Numbered from the stretch's first letter, positions 43,884-53,808 are shown. The stretch: 64,000 nt of DNA from DATAXI01 sp963756185 (GCA_963756185.1 CAVWMS010000015.1:434001-498000), one strand, 5' to 3'. Notes: generated from the letters alone by a model not told the origin. Program-made: numbers and translations.

Positions 43884-44216
43884 GTGAGAATTGCCCTGCT
43901 GCTGGTCCTGTTTCCAATCGCCGGCCAATGCGCGGCGCTGGCGCCGGATGCGTTGTCGTTATTCCAGCAGCCGGGCGTGGCGGAGGCGACCTACGAAAAG
44001 GTGGAGCGCGGCGTGCCGCTGACGCTGGCGGATGTGGTCGCGCTTTCGAAGACCGACGTGTCCGGCGGGGCGATCATCGATTACCTCTACACCTATGGAG
44101 AGCATTTCAACCTGACGCCGGCGGACGTGGGGGAATTGCGAAGTGAAGGCGTAAGGCCGAACCTGATCGATTATATGGAGAGCACGTCGGCGCATCCGCG
44201 GCCCTTCTTGTGGTAG
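43884..44216 (+). CDS. hypothetical secreted protein, 110 aa
   Basis: GTG at 43884 begins a signal peptide (RIALLLVLFPIAGQCAAL). Mature part has VERGVPLTLADVVALSKTDVSGGAIIDYLY, a helical motif seen in small exported proteins of the group. Unknown function. Divergent from the metallopeptidase; the upstream frame to 43824 overlaps that gene's leader and is not used. Confidence 0.55.
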   Translation: MRIALLLVLFPIAGQCAALAPDALSLFQQPGVAEATYEKVERGVPLTLADVVALSKTDVSGGAIIDYLYTYGEHFNLTPADVGELRSEGVRPNLIDYMESTSAHPRPFLW

Positions 44217-44258
44217 GCGGCGTCACGCCCCGTATAATGCACGGATAAAAGAGGGCAA

Positions 44259-44277
44259 GTATTGCACAATGCAATAC
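44259..44277. promoter_or_regulatory. perfect inverted repeat, possible operator
   Basis: Arms GTATTGCA and TGCAATAC with spacer CAA. It lies between the secreted protein stop and the response regulator start (44399), in a non-coding gap. No T run follows, so a protein-binding site is more likely than a terminator. Confidence 0.4.
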
Positions 44278-44398
44278 AGCGGACTGGCCGCGCGCGGGCG
44301 TCAATCGCAACAACCTATTGGCGTACTGGCACTTATAATTTCACCAGCCGCCGTGGCATGTTGGCCGCTAAAGGAGCGCTCATCCATTCGTAAAAGCT

Positions 44399-44971
44399 GT
44401 GAACAATTCCATTCTGATCGTCGATGATGAACCGAACATCCGGTTGATGTACCGCGCCGCGCTGGCGGGGAACGATTACGAAATCTTCGAAGCGGCATCC
44501 GCCGAGGCGGCGCTCGAGGAGTTTCACAAAAGGGACCACGACGCGGCGATCCTGGACTTGCAAATGCCGGGAATGAACGGGCTCGATCTGCTCGACAAGA
44601 TGCGCCAACTCGGCATCAACACCACGGTGGCCTTCATCACCGCGCACGGAGACGTGCCGAACGCGGTACGCGCGATGGAACTTGGCGCGATCGATTTTCT
44701 GCCGAAGCCGCCGACGCCGGACCAACTGCGCGACGTGGTGAGCGATATCCTGCTGCGCCAGTCGGCGGGATCGAAGAAGGCGGGCGCGCGCGATTTCGAC
44801 TACTGGCTGCGCTCGGCCAAGCGGGCGATCAACCTGCGCGATTTTGACGCCGCAAACTCGCACCTGATCAAGGCGCTCGACCTGGACCCCGGCTCAAAAC
44901 AGGCGATCAACCTGGTGAGCGTCATGATCGAGATGCGGCAGGAGCACGAGCAGGCGGCCCGCTTCAGGTGA
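44399..44971 (+). CDS. response regulator with TPR-like tail
   Basis: 190 residues, GTG start. Receiver domain 1-120: acidic VDDEP 8-12, phospho-acceptor Asp 53 (ILDLQMPGMNG), Thr in FITAHGD, Lys 103 (LPKP). Instead of a DNA-binding domain it has a helical tail with FDAANSHLIKALDLDPGSKQAINL, a TPR-like unit, so it probably signals through protein contact. The nearest kinase in the window is at 47161. Confidence 0.85.
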   Translation: MNNSILIVDDEPNIRLMYRAALAGNDYEIFEAASAEAALEEFHKRDHDAAILDLQMPGMNGLDLLDKMRQLGINTTVAFITAHGDVPNAVRAMELGAIDFLPKPPTPDQLRDVVSDILLRQSAGSKKAGARDFDYWLRSAKRAINLRDFDAANSHLIKALDLDPGSKQAINLVSVMIEMRQEHEQAARFR

Positions 44972-45203
44972 ACCGCGATTGAGAAAAGTGGTGCGGACAG
45001 CCTCACCGCCGGATCGAACTCGATTCTTCGCAGGTTTTTGATCGCGGGAATCGAAAACGGATACTGGCGAAAACTCGCAACTCCCTCGCGCTGAAGCCGG
45101 ATGGCGGCAATGAATCGTCGGTCGAGCAACCGGGGCAACAAGCAATCGCCCGCCGCGAAACGCAAGACGGAACACCCGCGGGCCAAAATTTCCCCGATGC
45201 CCC

Positions 45204-46127
45204 ATGGATTCCATGCTTGCACCATTTACGAGAAATAACGTAGTATCGGCACAGAATTTGCCCACTTACGCGGGCGTGACTGGGCCCTACCCCACGTTGA
45301 AAAAACCATTTCGCGCAATCGCATTCATTCTATTGTTCGCCACAGCGCTGGCGCGGAATGCTCACGCGAACCTGGTCCAGAACGGCAATTTCACCTCGGT
45401 CACCTACTCGGGCACCGCTCCATTGACGACGGATTTTGGCCAGTTTGGCACGGAGACGGGCAGCGAGTTGACCGTAACCGATTGGACAACCAGCGGTTAC
45501 AATTTCGTATTCACGCCAAGCACGGTGGACGAAGGGACATCGACCGGGGCGAATCCCGGCGAGCCGAACCAGGCGCCCGGGCAGTACAACGCCTCGAATG
45601 GCTATGGCAGCACTTACATGTGGGGCTCGAACAATGGAGGCTCGGTGACCCTGCCTGCCACGGACCCGGCCGGCGGAAATTTCATCGCGGCGGATGGCGC
45701 ATACGAGACGGAGGCCATCTCGCAGCAGGTCAATGGGTTGACCATCGGGGACATGTACCTGCTGAAATTTTATTGGGCCGGCGCGCAGCAGCAGAGCTTT
45801 ACCGGGACGACCACCGAGGCGTGGCAGGTCACTTTCGGGTCGCAGACGTTCGAAACGGGAACGATAACGGTGCCGAGCAAGGGTTTCTCGGGCTGGATGG
45901 AACAGACGTTCACGTTTACCGCCTCGGGCACCTCGCAAACGCTTTCCTTTCTGGCGGTTGGCACGCCAAGCGGCGAGCCGCCGTTCTCACTGCTGGGCGG
46001 CATCGAGCTGGATGTCATTCCCGAGGCGACCAACTGGATGGTCTTCATGGGTTTCGGCGTGGCCTGCACGGTGGTGGAAGTGATGCGGCGCCGGCGGCGG
46101 CACTCCCAAACCGAGCCGATCGACTGA
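45204..46127 (+). CDS. PEP-CTERM-type exported protein
   Basis: About 307 residues from the ATG at 45204; a TTG at 45297 would give a cleaner signal peptide (KKPFRAIAFILLFATALARNAHA). Mature domain starts NLVQNGNFTSVTY, similar to DUF642/carbohydrate-binding proteins. The C-terminus has PEATNWMVF, a hydrophobic span FGVACTVVEVM and an Arg cluster (RRRRR), the PEP-CTERM sorting signal that directs exosortase-dependent surface or exopolysaccharide localisation. No exosortase is in the window. Confidence 0.75.
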   Translation: MDSMLAPFTRNNVVSAQNLPTYAGVTGPYPTLKKPFRAIAFILLFATALARNAHANLVQNGNFTSVTYSGTAPLTTDFGQFGTETGSELTVTDWTTSGYNFVFTPSTVDEGTSTGANPGEPNQAPGQYNASNGYGSTYMWGSNNGGSVTLPATDPAGGNFIAADGAYETEAISQQVNGLTIGDMYLLKFYWAGAQQQSFTGTTTEAWQVTFGSQTFETGTITVPSKGFSGWMEQTFTFTASGTSQTLSFLAVGTPSGEPPFSLLGGIELDVIPEATNWMVFMGFGVACTVVEVMRRRRRHSQTEPID

Positions 46128-46148
46128 GGCGCCCTCGCCGCGCAGCTT

Positions 46149-47018
46149 ATGACTCACGGACTCCTCAGCCAGGGATGGAGTTTCTGCGTCGACGTATTCC
46201 GGCTGGCGATCTGGCTGGTGCTGCTGGTGGCCATTTTCGTGCCGCTCGAGCGATTGTGCGCGGTGCACCCGGCGAAGATCTGGCGCAAGCAGGTGGGCGT
46301 GGACCTGGCGTGGTATTTCATCAACAGCCTCGCGCCGGCTACGGTGCTTGCGGTGCCGCTGGCGTTGCTCGCTCGCGGGCTGCATTTGCTCAATCCCGGC
46401 GGCTATTATTCGGCGGTGGGGGCGTGGCCATTCTGGGTCAGGCTGCTGCTGATGCTGGTGGTCAATGACATCGGCGCGTACTGGGGGCACCGCGCGGAGC
46501 ATGCGTTCCCGCTGCTGTGGCGATTCCACGCGGTTCATCACAGCGCGGAGCAGCTCGACTGGCTGGTCAATACGCGCGCCCATCCCATCGACATGGTGTT
46601 CACAAAGCTTTCCGGCCTGGCGCCCGTGTATCTCCTCGGGCTCGCGCAGACCACCGGCCCGACAATCGACCGCGGCGTGGCCATTATGAGCATCTTCGCC
46701 ACCCTCTGGACATTCTTCATTCACGCGAACATCCGCGTGCGGCTCGGCCCGCTCGAATGGGTCATCTCCTCGCCGGCGTTCCACCATTGGCATCACACCA
46801 ACGATGAGCACCGCGATCGCAACTTCGCCTTCGTCTTCCCGCTCATCGACAGGATATTCGGCACCGCCTGGCTGCCGAAATATTGGCCCACAGCTTACGG
46901 GATCGACGCGAAAATGTCGCCGACGCTGGGAGGGCAGTTCTTCGATCCGCTGGAGCCGGGCCGTCGGTTCACCGGCACGGGACCCGGGGAGAAACCGGCC
47001 GGCGCGGGGACCGGTTAG
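46149..47018 (+). CDS. sterol desaturase / fatty acid hydroxylase family protein
   Basis: Membrane-bound di-iron oxygenase, 289 residues. Three to four hydrophobic segments. Histidine motifs HRAEH (WGHRAEHAFPLLWRFHAVHHS gives HxxxH and HxxHH) and HHWHH (PAFHHWHHTNDEHRDRNF). Substrate is a lipid or other hydrophobic compound, not defined. ATG at 46149 lies 21 bases after the PEP-CTERM gene; possibly one transcript. Confidence 0.88.
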   Translation: MTHGLLSQGWSFCVDVFRLAIWLVLLVAIFVPLERLCAVHPAKIWRKQVGVDLAWYFINSLAPATVLAVPLALLARGLHLLNPGGYYSAVGAWPFWVRLLLMLVVNDIGAYWGHRAEHAFPLLWRFHAVHHSAEQLDWLVNTRAHPIDMVFTKLSGLAPVYLLGLAQTTGPTIDRGVAIMSIFATLWTFFIHANIRVRLGPLEWVISSPAFHHWHHTNDEHRDRNFAFVFPLIDRIFGTAWLPKYWPTAYGIDAKMSPTLGGQFFDPLEPGRRFTGTGPGEKPAGAGTG

Positions 47019-47160
47019 CTACAGGACGCCGCCCGGGTGCGCCGGAAATTCTCCCTGCGAAAAAGGCCAGGAACCTATGGCAACTGGCAGCATTCCTGCT
47101 TCACACCAGCGATACCTTCGTTGTTTGTCGTACCGGGTATGCATTCACATCATATCACCC

Positions 47161-49053
47161 ATGTCCGCCGCGACGAGCCCGAAAGTCGATCCGCCTCCGG
47201 TTCACACGAACTACCGGAGCATCGTTGAGCACGCCATCGAGGGCATTTTCCAGACGACTCCCGACGGGCAATACCTGCTGGCCAACCCGGCGCTGGCCTC
47301 GATGTACGGGTACGCGTCGGTCGGGGAATTGAAGTCGAGCGTCAAGGAAATCGCGCGCCAGCTTTACGTGGACCCATCGCGCCGCTCGGAATTCATCCGG
47401 CTGATGAACGAGAATGATTTCGTGCGCGGCTTCGAGTCGCAAATTTACCGCAAGGATGGGAGCATCATCTGGATCTCCGAAAACGTGCGCGTGATCCGCG
47501 ATGAATCCGGCAGGGTCCTCTACTATGAAGGGACGGTCGAGGACATCACCAAGCGCAAACAGGACGAGGAGCAGATCGAGGAACAGGCGGCGCTACTGGA
47601 CAAGACGCAGGATGCCATTACGGTGCGCAGCCTGGACGACCGCTTTATCTTTTGGAACAAGGGGGCCGAGCGGATGTTTGGCTGGACCCGCGAGGAGGCA
47701 ATCAACGCAAAATGTTCCGACCTGGTTCCGCAACATGACGAGGCCATCCGCGCGGTGCTGGATGACGGCGAATGGTCGGGCGAAATCCAGCGGACGGCGA
47801 AGGATGGCCGCAAATTGACGGTCGAGACGCGCTGGACGCTGCTGCGCGACAACGACGGCGCGCCGAAGTCGATCCTCGCCATCACCACCGACATCACGGA
47901 AAAGAAGCGCATTGAGGCGCAATTGCTGCGCTCGCAACGCATGGAGAGCATCGGCACGCTCGCCAGCGGCATCGCGCATGATCTCAACAACATCCTGGCG
48001 CCGATCCTCATGTCGGCCTCGATGCTGCACGACGTCGTGCCGTCGGATTCGCGGCTGCTGACCAATGCCATTGAGGAGTCGGCCCAGCGCGGCACGGATA
48101 TCGTCAAACAGGTGCTCACCTTTGCCCGCGGCATCGAGGGAGAGCGGGTGGCGCTTCAGCCGCGGCATCTCATCAAGGAGATGCAGGAGATGGCGCTCGA
48201 GACGTTCCCGAAATCGATCCTCATCCGCATGTCGGCGCCCAAGTCGCTCTGGACGGTCATCGGCGACGCCACGCAAATCCACCAGGTTCTCCTGAATCTT
48301 TGCATCAACGCACGCGACGCCATGCCCGACGGTGGCACGCTGACAATTTCCGCCGAGAACCTGGACATGCACGAATGCGACGCCGCGATGCACCCGGAAG
48401 CCAAGGTGGGACGTTACGTCGTCACCAGCGTGACCGACACCGGCACGGGCATTTCGGCGAACATCATCGACAAGATTTTCGACCCGTTCTTTACGACCAA
48501 GGAAGTGGGCAAGGGAACGGGCCTCGGGCTTTCGACGGTGATCGGCATCGCGAAGAGCCACGGCGGATTCGTGAAGGTATATTCCGAGATCGGCAAAGGC
48601 TCGACCTTCAAGGTCTATCTGCCCGCGAGCCCCGGCGAAGTCATCGAAGAGCAATCCAGGGAGCGGCCCGCTCTGCCGCCCGGCAATGGCGAATGGGTGC
48701 TGGTGGCCGAGGATGAGCCGGCCGTGCGCCGCGTGACCGAGACCATGCTTCGCCGCCACGGCTACAACGTACTGGTGGCGACCGACGGCGTGGACGCGCT
48801 CTCGATTTACGCGCAGCGCATGCACGACATCAGAATCGTCCTCACCGACGTGATGATGCCGGTGCTCGACGGCACAAAACTGGCCCGCGCCCTCAAACGG
48901 ATGAACAAGGACGTGGCCATCATTGCCGCGACCGGCCAGGCCGATGAAGCGCGGCAATCCGAATTGAAGCAGATCGGCATCAAATCGATCCTGTTGAAGC
49001 CGTACCACACCGACAAGCTGCTCGGCGCCCTGCACGAGATTATCCGCTGCTGA
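47161..49053 (+). CDS. PAS-domain hybrid histidine kinase
   Basis: 630 residues, no membrane segment, so cytosolic. ATG at 47161 (SAATSPKVD); the open frame upstream is noncoding. Two PAS domains (about 14-130 and 140-245), HisKA with His 273 in LASGIAHDLNNILAP, ATPase domain with LCINARDAMPDGG, DTGTGIS and GTGLGLSTV, and a receiver with AEDEP 516-520, Asp 563 (LTDVMMP) and Lys 613 (LLKPY). Sensor input is unknown. It follows the sterol-desaturase gene by 142 bases. Confidence 0.93.
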   Translation: MSAATSPKVDPPPVHTNYRSIVEHAIEGIFQTTPDGQYLLANPALASMYGYASVGELKSSVKEIARQLYVDPSRRSEFIRLMNENDFVRGFESQIYRKDGSIIWISENVRVIRDESGRVLYYEGTVEDITKRKQDEEQIEEQAALLDKTQDAITVRSLDDRFIFWNKGAERMFGWTREEAINAKCSDLVPQHDEAIRAVLDDGEWSGEIQRTAKDGRKLTVETRWTLLRDNDGAPKSILAITTDITEKKRIEAQLLRSQRMESIGTLASGIAHDLNNILAPILMSASMLHDVVPSDSRLLTNAIEESAQRGTDIVKQVLTFARGIEGERVALQPRHLIKEMQEMALETFPKSILIRMSAPKSLWTVIGDATQIHQVLLNLCINARDAMPDGGTLTISAENLDMHECDAAMHPEAKVGRYVVTSVTDTGTGISANIIDKIFDPFFTTKEVGKGTGLGLSTVIGIAKSHGGFVKVYSEIGKGSTFKVYLPASPGEVIEEQSRERPALPPGNGEWVLVAEDEPAVRRVTETMLRRHGYNVLVATDGVDALSIYAQRMHDIRIVLTDVMMPVLDGTKLARALKRMNKDVAIIAATGQADEARQSELKQIGIKSILLKPYHTDKLLGALHEIIRC

Positions 49054-49113
49054 GCCTCAATCAGCGGCGCATGGGCGGGGATATCAGCGGATTCGAGAAA
49101 TCGTGAGCCGGCT

Positions 49114-49584
49114 CTACGCCACGTTGCGCCTGCCCAGCAGCCAAACCCTGCAACGATCATTGCTGAAATCGGGCTGCCCCGAGCATCGCCTCGACGATTC
49201 CGAATCGGCGTCGTGAACACTTATGGGTGTGACCGGGCTGTTCGGGTATTTGATCTTGATCGCCTGCGTAACGGCGGCAAACACCGGCTGGGAGGCGGCG
49301 GGATCCTCCTGAGGCAATACCCAGGTTAGCGGCACCTCGGCCAATATCTGGTAATAAGCAGGCGGCATCCGCGGGATCAGCACCCGCACGTCGACGGTCC
49401 AGAGTTTCACCTCATTGCGGACCGGTGTTTCCTGGGCGGGTTGCGCGTCATCGCCGGATCGCTCGAGGGCGAACGGACCGCCGCAGACGGGGCAATTGAC
49501 TTCCACGCCGATGATTTCGGCGGAGCATTCGAGCGGTTGCCCGCAATGCGGGCAGACCAGGTTTATGTCAGTTTCGGTTGTCAT
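49114..49584 (-). CDS. zinc-ribbon protein, 156 aa
   Basis: ATG at 49584 begins MTTETDINLV, then CPHCGQPLEC ... VEVNCPVCGGPF, two CxxC pairs of a treble-clef or zinc ribbon type. After an acidic stretch, a beta-rich domain KLWTVDVRVLIPRMPPAYYQ follows. No signal. Function unknown; could be a regulator or adaptor. The longer frame to 49731 has unlike composition. Confidence 0.55.
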   Translation of the reverse strand: MTTETDINLVCPHCGQPLECSAEIIGVEVNCPVCGGPFALERSGDDAQPAQETPVRNEVKLWTVDVRVLIPRMPPAYYQILAEVPLTWVLPQEDPAASQPVFAAVTQAIKIKYPNSPVTPISVHDADSESSRRCSGQPDFSNDRCRVWLLGRRNVA

Positions 49585-49872
49585 GTTCTGTTGGGAGCAA
49601 TGTTGGGGTTGGCAGGGAAAGCGAATTCCGCCGGGCTGACGGGGAAAGCGGGATAACCGAGAGGGACGAGAGCAAACCTCGGCTCTGCCCTGGGAGGGAG
49701 CGACGTCCGGTTTTGCATAGAAGTTCTCCAAGAATAACGCTCAGAGATTTGCATATATAATACGCATTGATACGTATTTTGGCAAATCTTTTCTCCGTTG
49801 GACCGTTTAAAATCCTTCGCCGCTGCCCCGGCGCCAAACTCGCTTCCGGTTACGTCACCACCGCCCGCCGGC

Positions 49873-50301
49873 TCACGGCTTGCGGCCTTCGAGCACGTCC
49901 GTGTAATCGGGAATTGTGGTCAAGTCCTCGCGGTGCGTGTGCCCGCTCTCCTCTTTCCACGAGGTCAACCTCACGTTCGCCTCATCGTTCCAGCCGCGCT
50001 TTCGGATGAATTCATTCCAAATCAGCAGGTCGATTTGGTTGAGCCTTCTTCCCGACGCGTAACACCATTCGAGTATCTCTTCGTCGGAGCCGCCTTCGAG
50101 CACCCTTTTCTTCAACGCCTGGTAATCCACGCGCAAAAACTGGCAGCATAGCCAATCAGCCCGTCCCTTTATTCCAAGATTCGCGTGGCAATCCTCCCGA
50201 AGCTCCCCTTTTGCATAAAGCCGTATTTTGTCGAGCATCCGGGGAAAATAGGACATCTCGCCGGCCTTTTCGTGAAAACTCTTCGGCGCCTTGTCATTCA
50301 T
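49873..50301 (-). CDS. DUF5069 family protein, 142 aa
   Basis: ATG at 50301 gives NDKAPKSFHEKAGEMSYFPRM. Family motifs: DKIRLYAKGEL ... HANLG, FLRVDYQALKKRVLEGGSDEEILEWCYASGRR and WNEFIRKRGWNDEA. Soluble, often found in Verrucomicrobiota and Planctomycetes; role unknown. Low-GC neighbourhood. Confidence 0.8.
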   Translation of the reverse strand: MNDKAPKSFHEKAGEMSYFPRMLDKIRLYAKGELREDCHANLGIKGRADWLCCQFLRVDYQALKKRVLEGGSDEEILEWCYASGRRLNQIDLLIWNEFIRKRGWNDEANVRLTSWKEESGHTHREDLTTIPDYTDVLEGRKP

Positions 50302-50463
50302 GGCAGCGTGGATTGGAACGCAATCGCCGGGCCGCGTCAATGGCCTCGCATCGAGCGAAATGCGTCCCCGCGGCAGGCTCGAACTCTCCGCGAATCAGGC
50401 TTGCTGTTGCGGCCCGGCGGCGGGATGATGGCCGAGGCCCCGGCAAGCTAACCAAATATTCCG

Positions 50464-53400
50464 GTGTCTCCAGCCGACTTCATCCATGCGGAGTTTGCAG
50501 AGGGCACGCGGGCCGAATTTTCGACCCGCGGCCCGGCGGAGTCGCTTACACCTTCGCTCTCTCCGCTGACCGGGCGGGACATCGAGGTCGGCTTGCTGAA
50601 AAGCCGCTGGGAGCAGGCCCAGGAGGGGATGGGACAGGTTGTGCTCATCGTGGGAGACGCGGGCCTGGGCAAATCGCGGCTTGTGCAGACGATCCGGGAA
50701 GTGGGGCCCGTGGCGGGGGACCAGGAGGCGGCTCACTCGGCGGCGGAACCGGCGGTGATCGAGCTGCGATGCTCTGAACGCTTCCAGAGCACCGGTTTTC
50801 ATCCGGTCACCGATTATTTGCAGCGCGTTTTCGAGTTCGCCCCCGAGGAATCGCCCGCGGCGCGCTTCGACCGGCTGGCGCAATACCTCAATGATTGCGG
50901 CCTCGCGCGGCCGGAATTCGTCGGATTATTCGCCAAGCTGCTCTTCCTCTCCCCGGACCAACGCTATCCGCAATCGAACCTGCCGCCGGCGAGGGAGCGG
51001 GAGGAAACCTTTCGCGCGCTTCGCGAATGGCTGCGCGCCGCTTCGGTCCGGCGGCCGGTGCTCTTCGTGGTCGAAGATTTGCATTGGATCGACGCATCGA
51101 CCCTGGAGTTTCTCGAGCAATTCATCTCCGAGGGGCTGCACGACCGCATCCTTACGGTGCTTACGTTTCGCCCCGAATTCCGCACGCCGTGGCCTGCGAT
51201 GGCCCACCAGACCAGCCTCGCGCTGAACCGGCTGACGCGCCGGCAGGTGGCGGAAATGATGCTGAAGACCGCCGGCGGCGAATTGCCGGATTCGCTCGTC
51301 ACGCAGGTTTATGAGAGGACCGGCGGCCTGCCGTTGCTGGTCGAGGAGTTCAGCCGGATCGCGGGCGAGTTCATCGCTTCCCGCCGGAAGTGCGAAATTC
51401 CTTCGACGCTCCAGGAACTGATCGCCGCCCGGCTCGACGGCGCCTCGACCAACCGCGAGGTTGTCGAACTGGCGGCGACGCTTGGGCGGGAGTTCCGGTA
51501 CGATATGCTCGTTGCCGTGGCCGGCGGGGACGAGCAGACGCTGCAATCCGAACTGACGAAACTCGAGAACGCCGAGATCGTTTACCGCAAAGGGCGGCCT
51601 CCCCGGGCGACTTACTTTTTCAAACATACGCTGCTCGAGGAGGCGGTGCGCAGAAACCTCGAGGAATCGCGCCAGCATGAGTTGCACCGGCAAATCGCCG
51701 AAACGATGGAGAAGCAGTTTCCGCAGCTCGCCGAGGCGCATCCGGAAGTGCTGGCGCATCATTTTACCGAAGCGGGTCAGATGGAAGCGGCGACCGGGTA
51801 TTGGCTTCGGGCCGGGCGCTCATCGCTGGGGCGATTTGCGAACGTCGAGGCGATCAATCATCTGAACAAGGGCCTGGCGCTGCTGCGCACGCTCGAGGAA
51901 TCGCCGGAGCGCGACGCGCGGGAGCTGGAGTTGCTGGGCCCGCTGGGCACCGCTTACATCGCCGCGCGCGGTTACGCGGCGCCGGAGGTGGGTCCGATCT
52001 TCGAGCGCGCCCGCGCGCTGACCAGCGGCATGGAGCATACGCCGCAGGCTTTTGTGATGATGCGGGGGCATTTCGCCTATCACATCGTTCGCGGCCATTT
52101 CCGGCTCTGCGCGGACCTGGCGGAAACGGGGATGCAATTCGCGGAAGAACTGGGTGACCCCGGCATCATCATGGAGGCGCTCTTCCTGCAAGGGATCACG
52201 CAGTTTTATCGCGGCGATTTCCCGAGCGCGCGTATTTGCTTCGATCACGCGCTCGTAAATTACGACAACCGCGCCCGCACCGCCTACTGGGCCACCGAGA
52301 CGGGCGAAGACTCGGGCGTCACCCATCGCTGCTATCTCGCGCTCGCCTTCTGGCACCTCGGTTTTCCGGATCGGGCCCGCGCGATGAACCTCGAGGCGGA
52401 CGAACTGGCGCGATCCCTCCATCATCCTTTCAGCCTCGAGTACGCGCTTCATCATACCGCCTGGCTCTACCAGCATTGCCGGCTCGGGGTTCGCACGCAG
52501 GCCGCGGGCGAGGAGCAAATGCGCATCGCCGCGGAGCAAGGTTTCGTCTTCTGGCATGCCACGGGCGGGCTTTACTCGGCCGCGGGCCGATTGCTGCGCG
52601 GGCAATTCGAGGAAGGCCTCGCGCAGTTCGAGAAGGCAATGGCGGACTACCGCGCCACCGGCGCGCAACTGGGGCTGCCGTATTACCTCGGCCTCCTGGG
52701 CAATGCCCTGACCGAAGCCGGACGCTTCGACGAGGCGCACCGCGCCCTGGCGGAGGCGCTGCGGATCGCGGAGGAGAACGACGAGCGCTTTCACGAAGCC
52801 GAGCTGCACCGGCTCCAGGGCGAATTGCACCTGGCCAGCAGCAATGACCATTCGGCTGCCGCGCAATGTTTTCAACGCGCAATCGACCTTGCCCGAAGCC
52901 AGGGCAGCCTCGCGTGGGAACTTCGCGCCACGACCAGCCTTGCGCGTTTGCTCCATCACCAGGACCGGCAGCATCAGGCGCTGGCGATGCTCACCGCGAT
53001 CTTTGATCCTTTCAAGGAATGCTTCAACCTTCCCGATCTGGCCGATGCCGCCGCGTTGCTGCGGGACCTGGGCAATGAGCAGATGCGCGACGACATCGAA
53101 GCCGGCATCCGCTATGTGCGCGGCTGCATCCCCGCGTCCATGGATGGACCCGTCGCCGTCGATTGGCGCTATATTCCCGCATCGACGCTGGGCGGCGACG
53201 CCATTGGTTACCATTGGCTGGATGCGGAACATCTTGCGTTCTATCTCATCGATGTAACCGGCCACGGCCTGGATTCGGCGCTGCTCTCGACCACCATCGC
53301 CAATGTCATCCGCTCCGGTTCACTGGCCGGCGCGGATATGAAGCGCCCGGACCAGGTGCTGGCCGCGCTCAACGAAGCATTCCAGGGATCCCAGCATGGT

Positions 53401-53808
53401 TCGAAGTATTTCACCACCTGGTACGGCGTCTATGATATGTCCGCCAGGACTCTTACTTACGCCAGCGGCGGGCATCCCGCAGCCGTTATCATCGCGCCCG
53501 GCGCGGGCGAGCCGATTGTCCTGGCCGCGACCGGCTCCGTGATGGGGATTTTTCCGACCGCCGAATTTCCCTCGCTTGCATTATCGGTTCCATCGGGAAG
53601 CCGCTTCTTCCTGTTCAGCGACGGCGTCTTCGAGGTGCGGCGCGACCATCGCCCTGTCTGGGATCTGCCGGCGTGCATCGCGAAAATGGCCGCGCTCGCC
53701 GGGGAAGAAGCGAATAGCATGGAGGCGCTGCTCGCCCACGTCCGCGATTTGCGCGGCTCCCCACTGCTGGACGATGATTTTTCCCTCATCGAGGCGCGGT
53801 TTCCGTAG
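50464..53808 (+). CDS. AAA ATPase - TPR - PP2C/SpoIIE phosphatase protein
   Basis: 1114-residue cytoplasmic signalling protein. Residues about 35-300: AAA_16-type NTPase with Walker A GDAGLGKS (64-71) and Walker B LFVVEDLHWID (200-210). Residues about 430-860: helical repeats (TPR-like, e.g. GLLGNALTEAGRFDEAHRAL). Residues about 890-1112: PP2C-type SpoIIE phosphatase with metal ligands in TLGGDAIGYHW, LIDVTGHGLDSALL, LFSDGVFE and LLDDDFSLI. Relatives usually begin with an adenylate cyclase or kinase domain; here the protein starts almost at the ATPase, and residues 1-35 read like the end of such a module (EGTRAEFSTRGPAESLTPSL with LSPLTGRD). GTG start at 50464. Possibly truncated at the 5' end. 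Confidence 0.88.
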   Translation: MSPADFIHAEFAEGTRAEFSTRGPAESLTPSLSPLTGRDIEVGLLKSRWEQAQEGMGQVVLIVGDAGLGKSRLVQTIREVGPVAGDQEAAHSAAEPAVIELRCSERFQSTGFHPVTDYLQRVFEFAPEESPAARFDRLAQYLNDCGLARPEFVGLFAKLLFLSPDQRYPQSNLPPAREREETFRALREWLRAASVRRPVLFVVEDLHWIDASTLEFLEQFISEGLHDRILTVLTFRPEFRTPWPAMAHQTSLALNRLTRRQVAEMMLKTAGGELPDSLVTQVYERTGGLPLLVEEFSRIAGEFIASRRKCEIPSTLQELIAARLDGASTNREVVELAATLGREFRYDMLVAVAGGDEQTLQSELTKLENAEIVYRKGRPPRATYFFKHTLLEEAVRRNLEESRQHELHRQIAETMEKQFPQLAEAHPEVLAHHFTEAGQMEAATGYWLRAGRSSLGRFANVEAINHLNKGLALLRTLEESPERDARELELLGPLGTAYIAARGYAAPEVGPIFERARALTSGMEHTPQAFVMMRGHFAYHIVRGHFRLCADLAETGMQFAEELGDPGIIMEALFLQGITQFYRGDFPSARICFDHALVNYDNRARTAYWATETGEDSGVTHRCYLALAFWHLGFPDRARAMNLEADELARSLHHPFSLEYALHHTAWLYQHCRLGVRTQAAGEEQMRIAAEQGFVFWHATGGLYSAAGRLLRGQFEEGLAQFEKAMADYRATGAQLGLPYYLGLLGNALTEAGRFDEAHRALAEALRIAEENDERFHEAELHRLQGELHLASSNDHSAAAQCFQRAIDLARSQGSLAWELRATTSLARLLHHQDRQHQALAMLTAIFDPFKECFNLPDLADAAALLRDLGNEQMRDDIEAGIRYVRGCIPASMDGPVAVDWRYIPASTLGGDAIGYHWLDAEHLAFYLIDVTGHGLDSALLSTTIANVIRSGSLAGADMKRPDQVLAALNEAFQGSQHGSKYFTTWYGVYDMSARTLTYASGGHPAAVIIAPGAGEPIVLAATGSVMGIFPTAEFPSLALSVPSGSRFFLFSDGVFEVRRDHRPVWDLPACIAKMAALAGEEANSMEALLAHVRDLRGSPLLDDDFSLIEARFP

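Noticed and set aside
44800..45265. Minus-strand frames after the response regulator
   Set aside because: They overlap the regulator tail or have no start context; the gap is annotated as noncoding.
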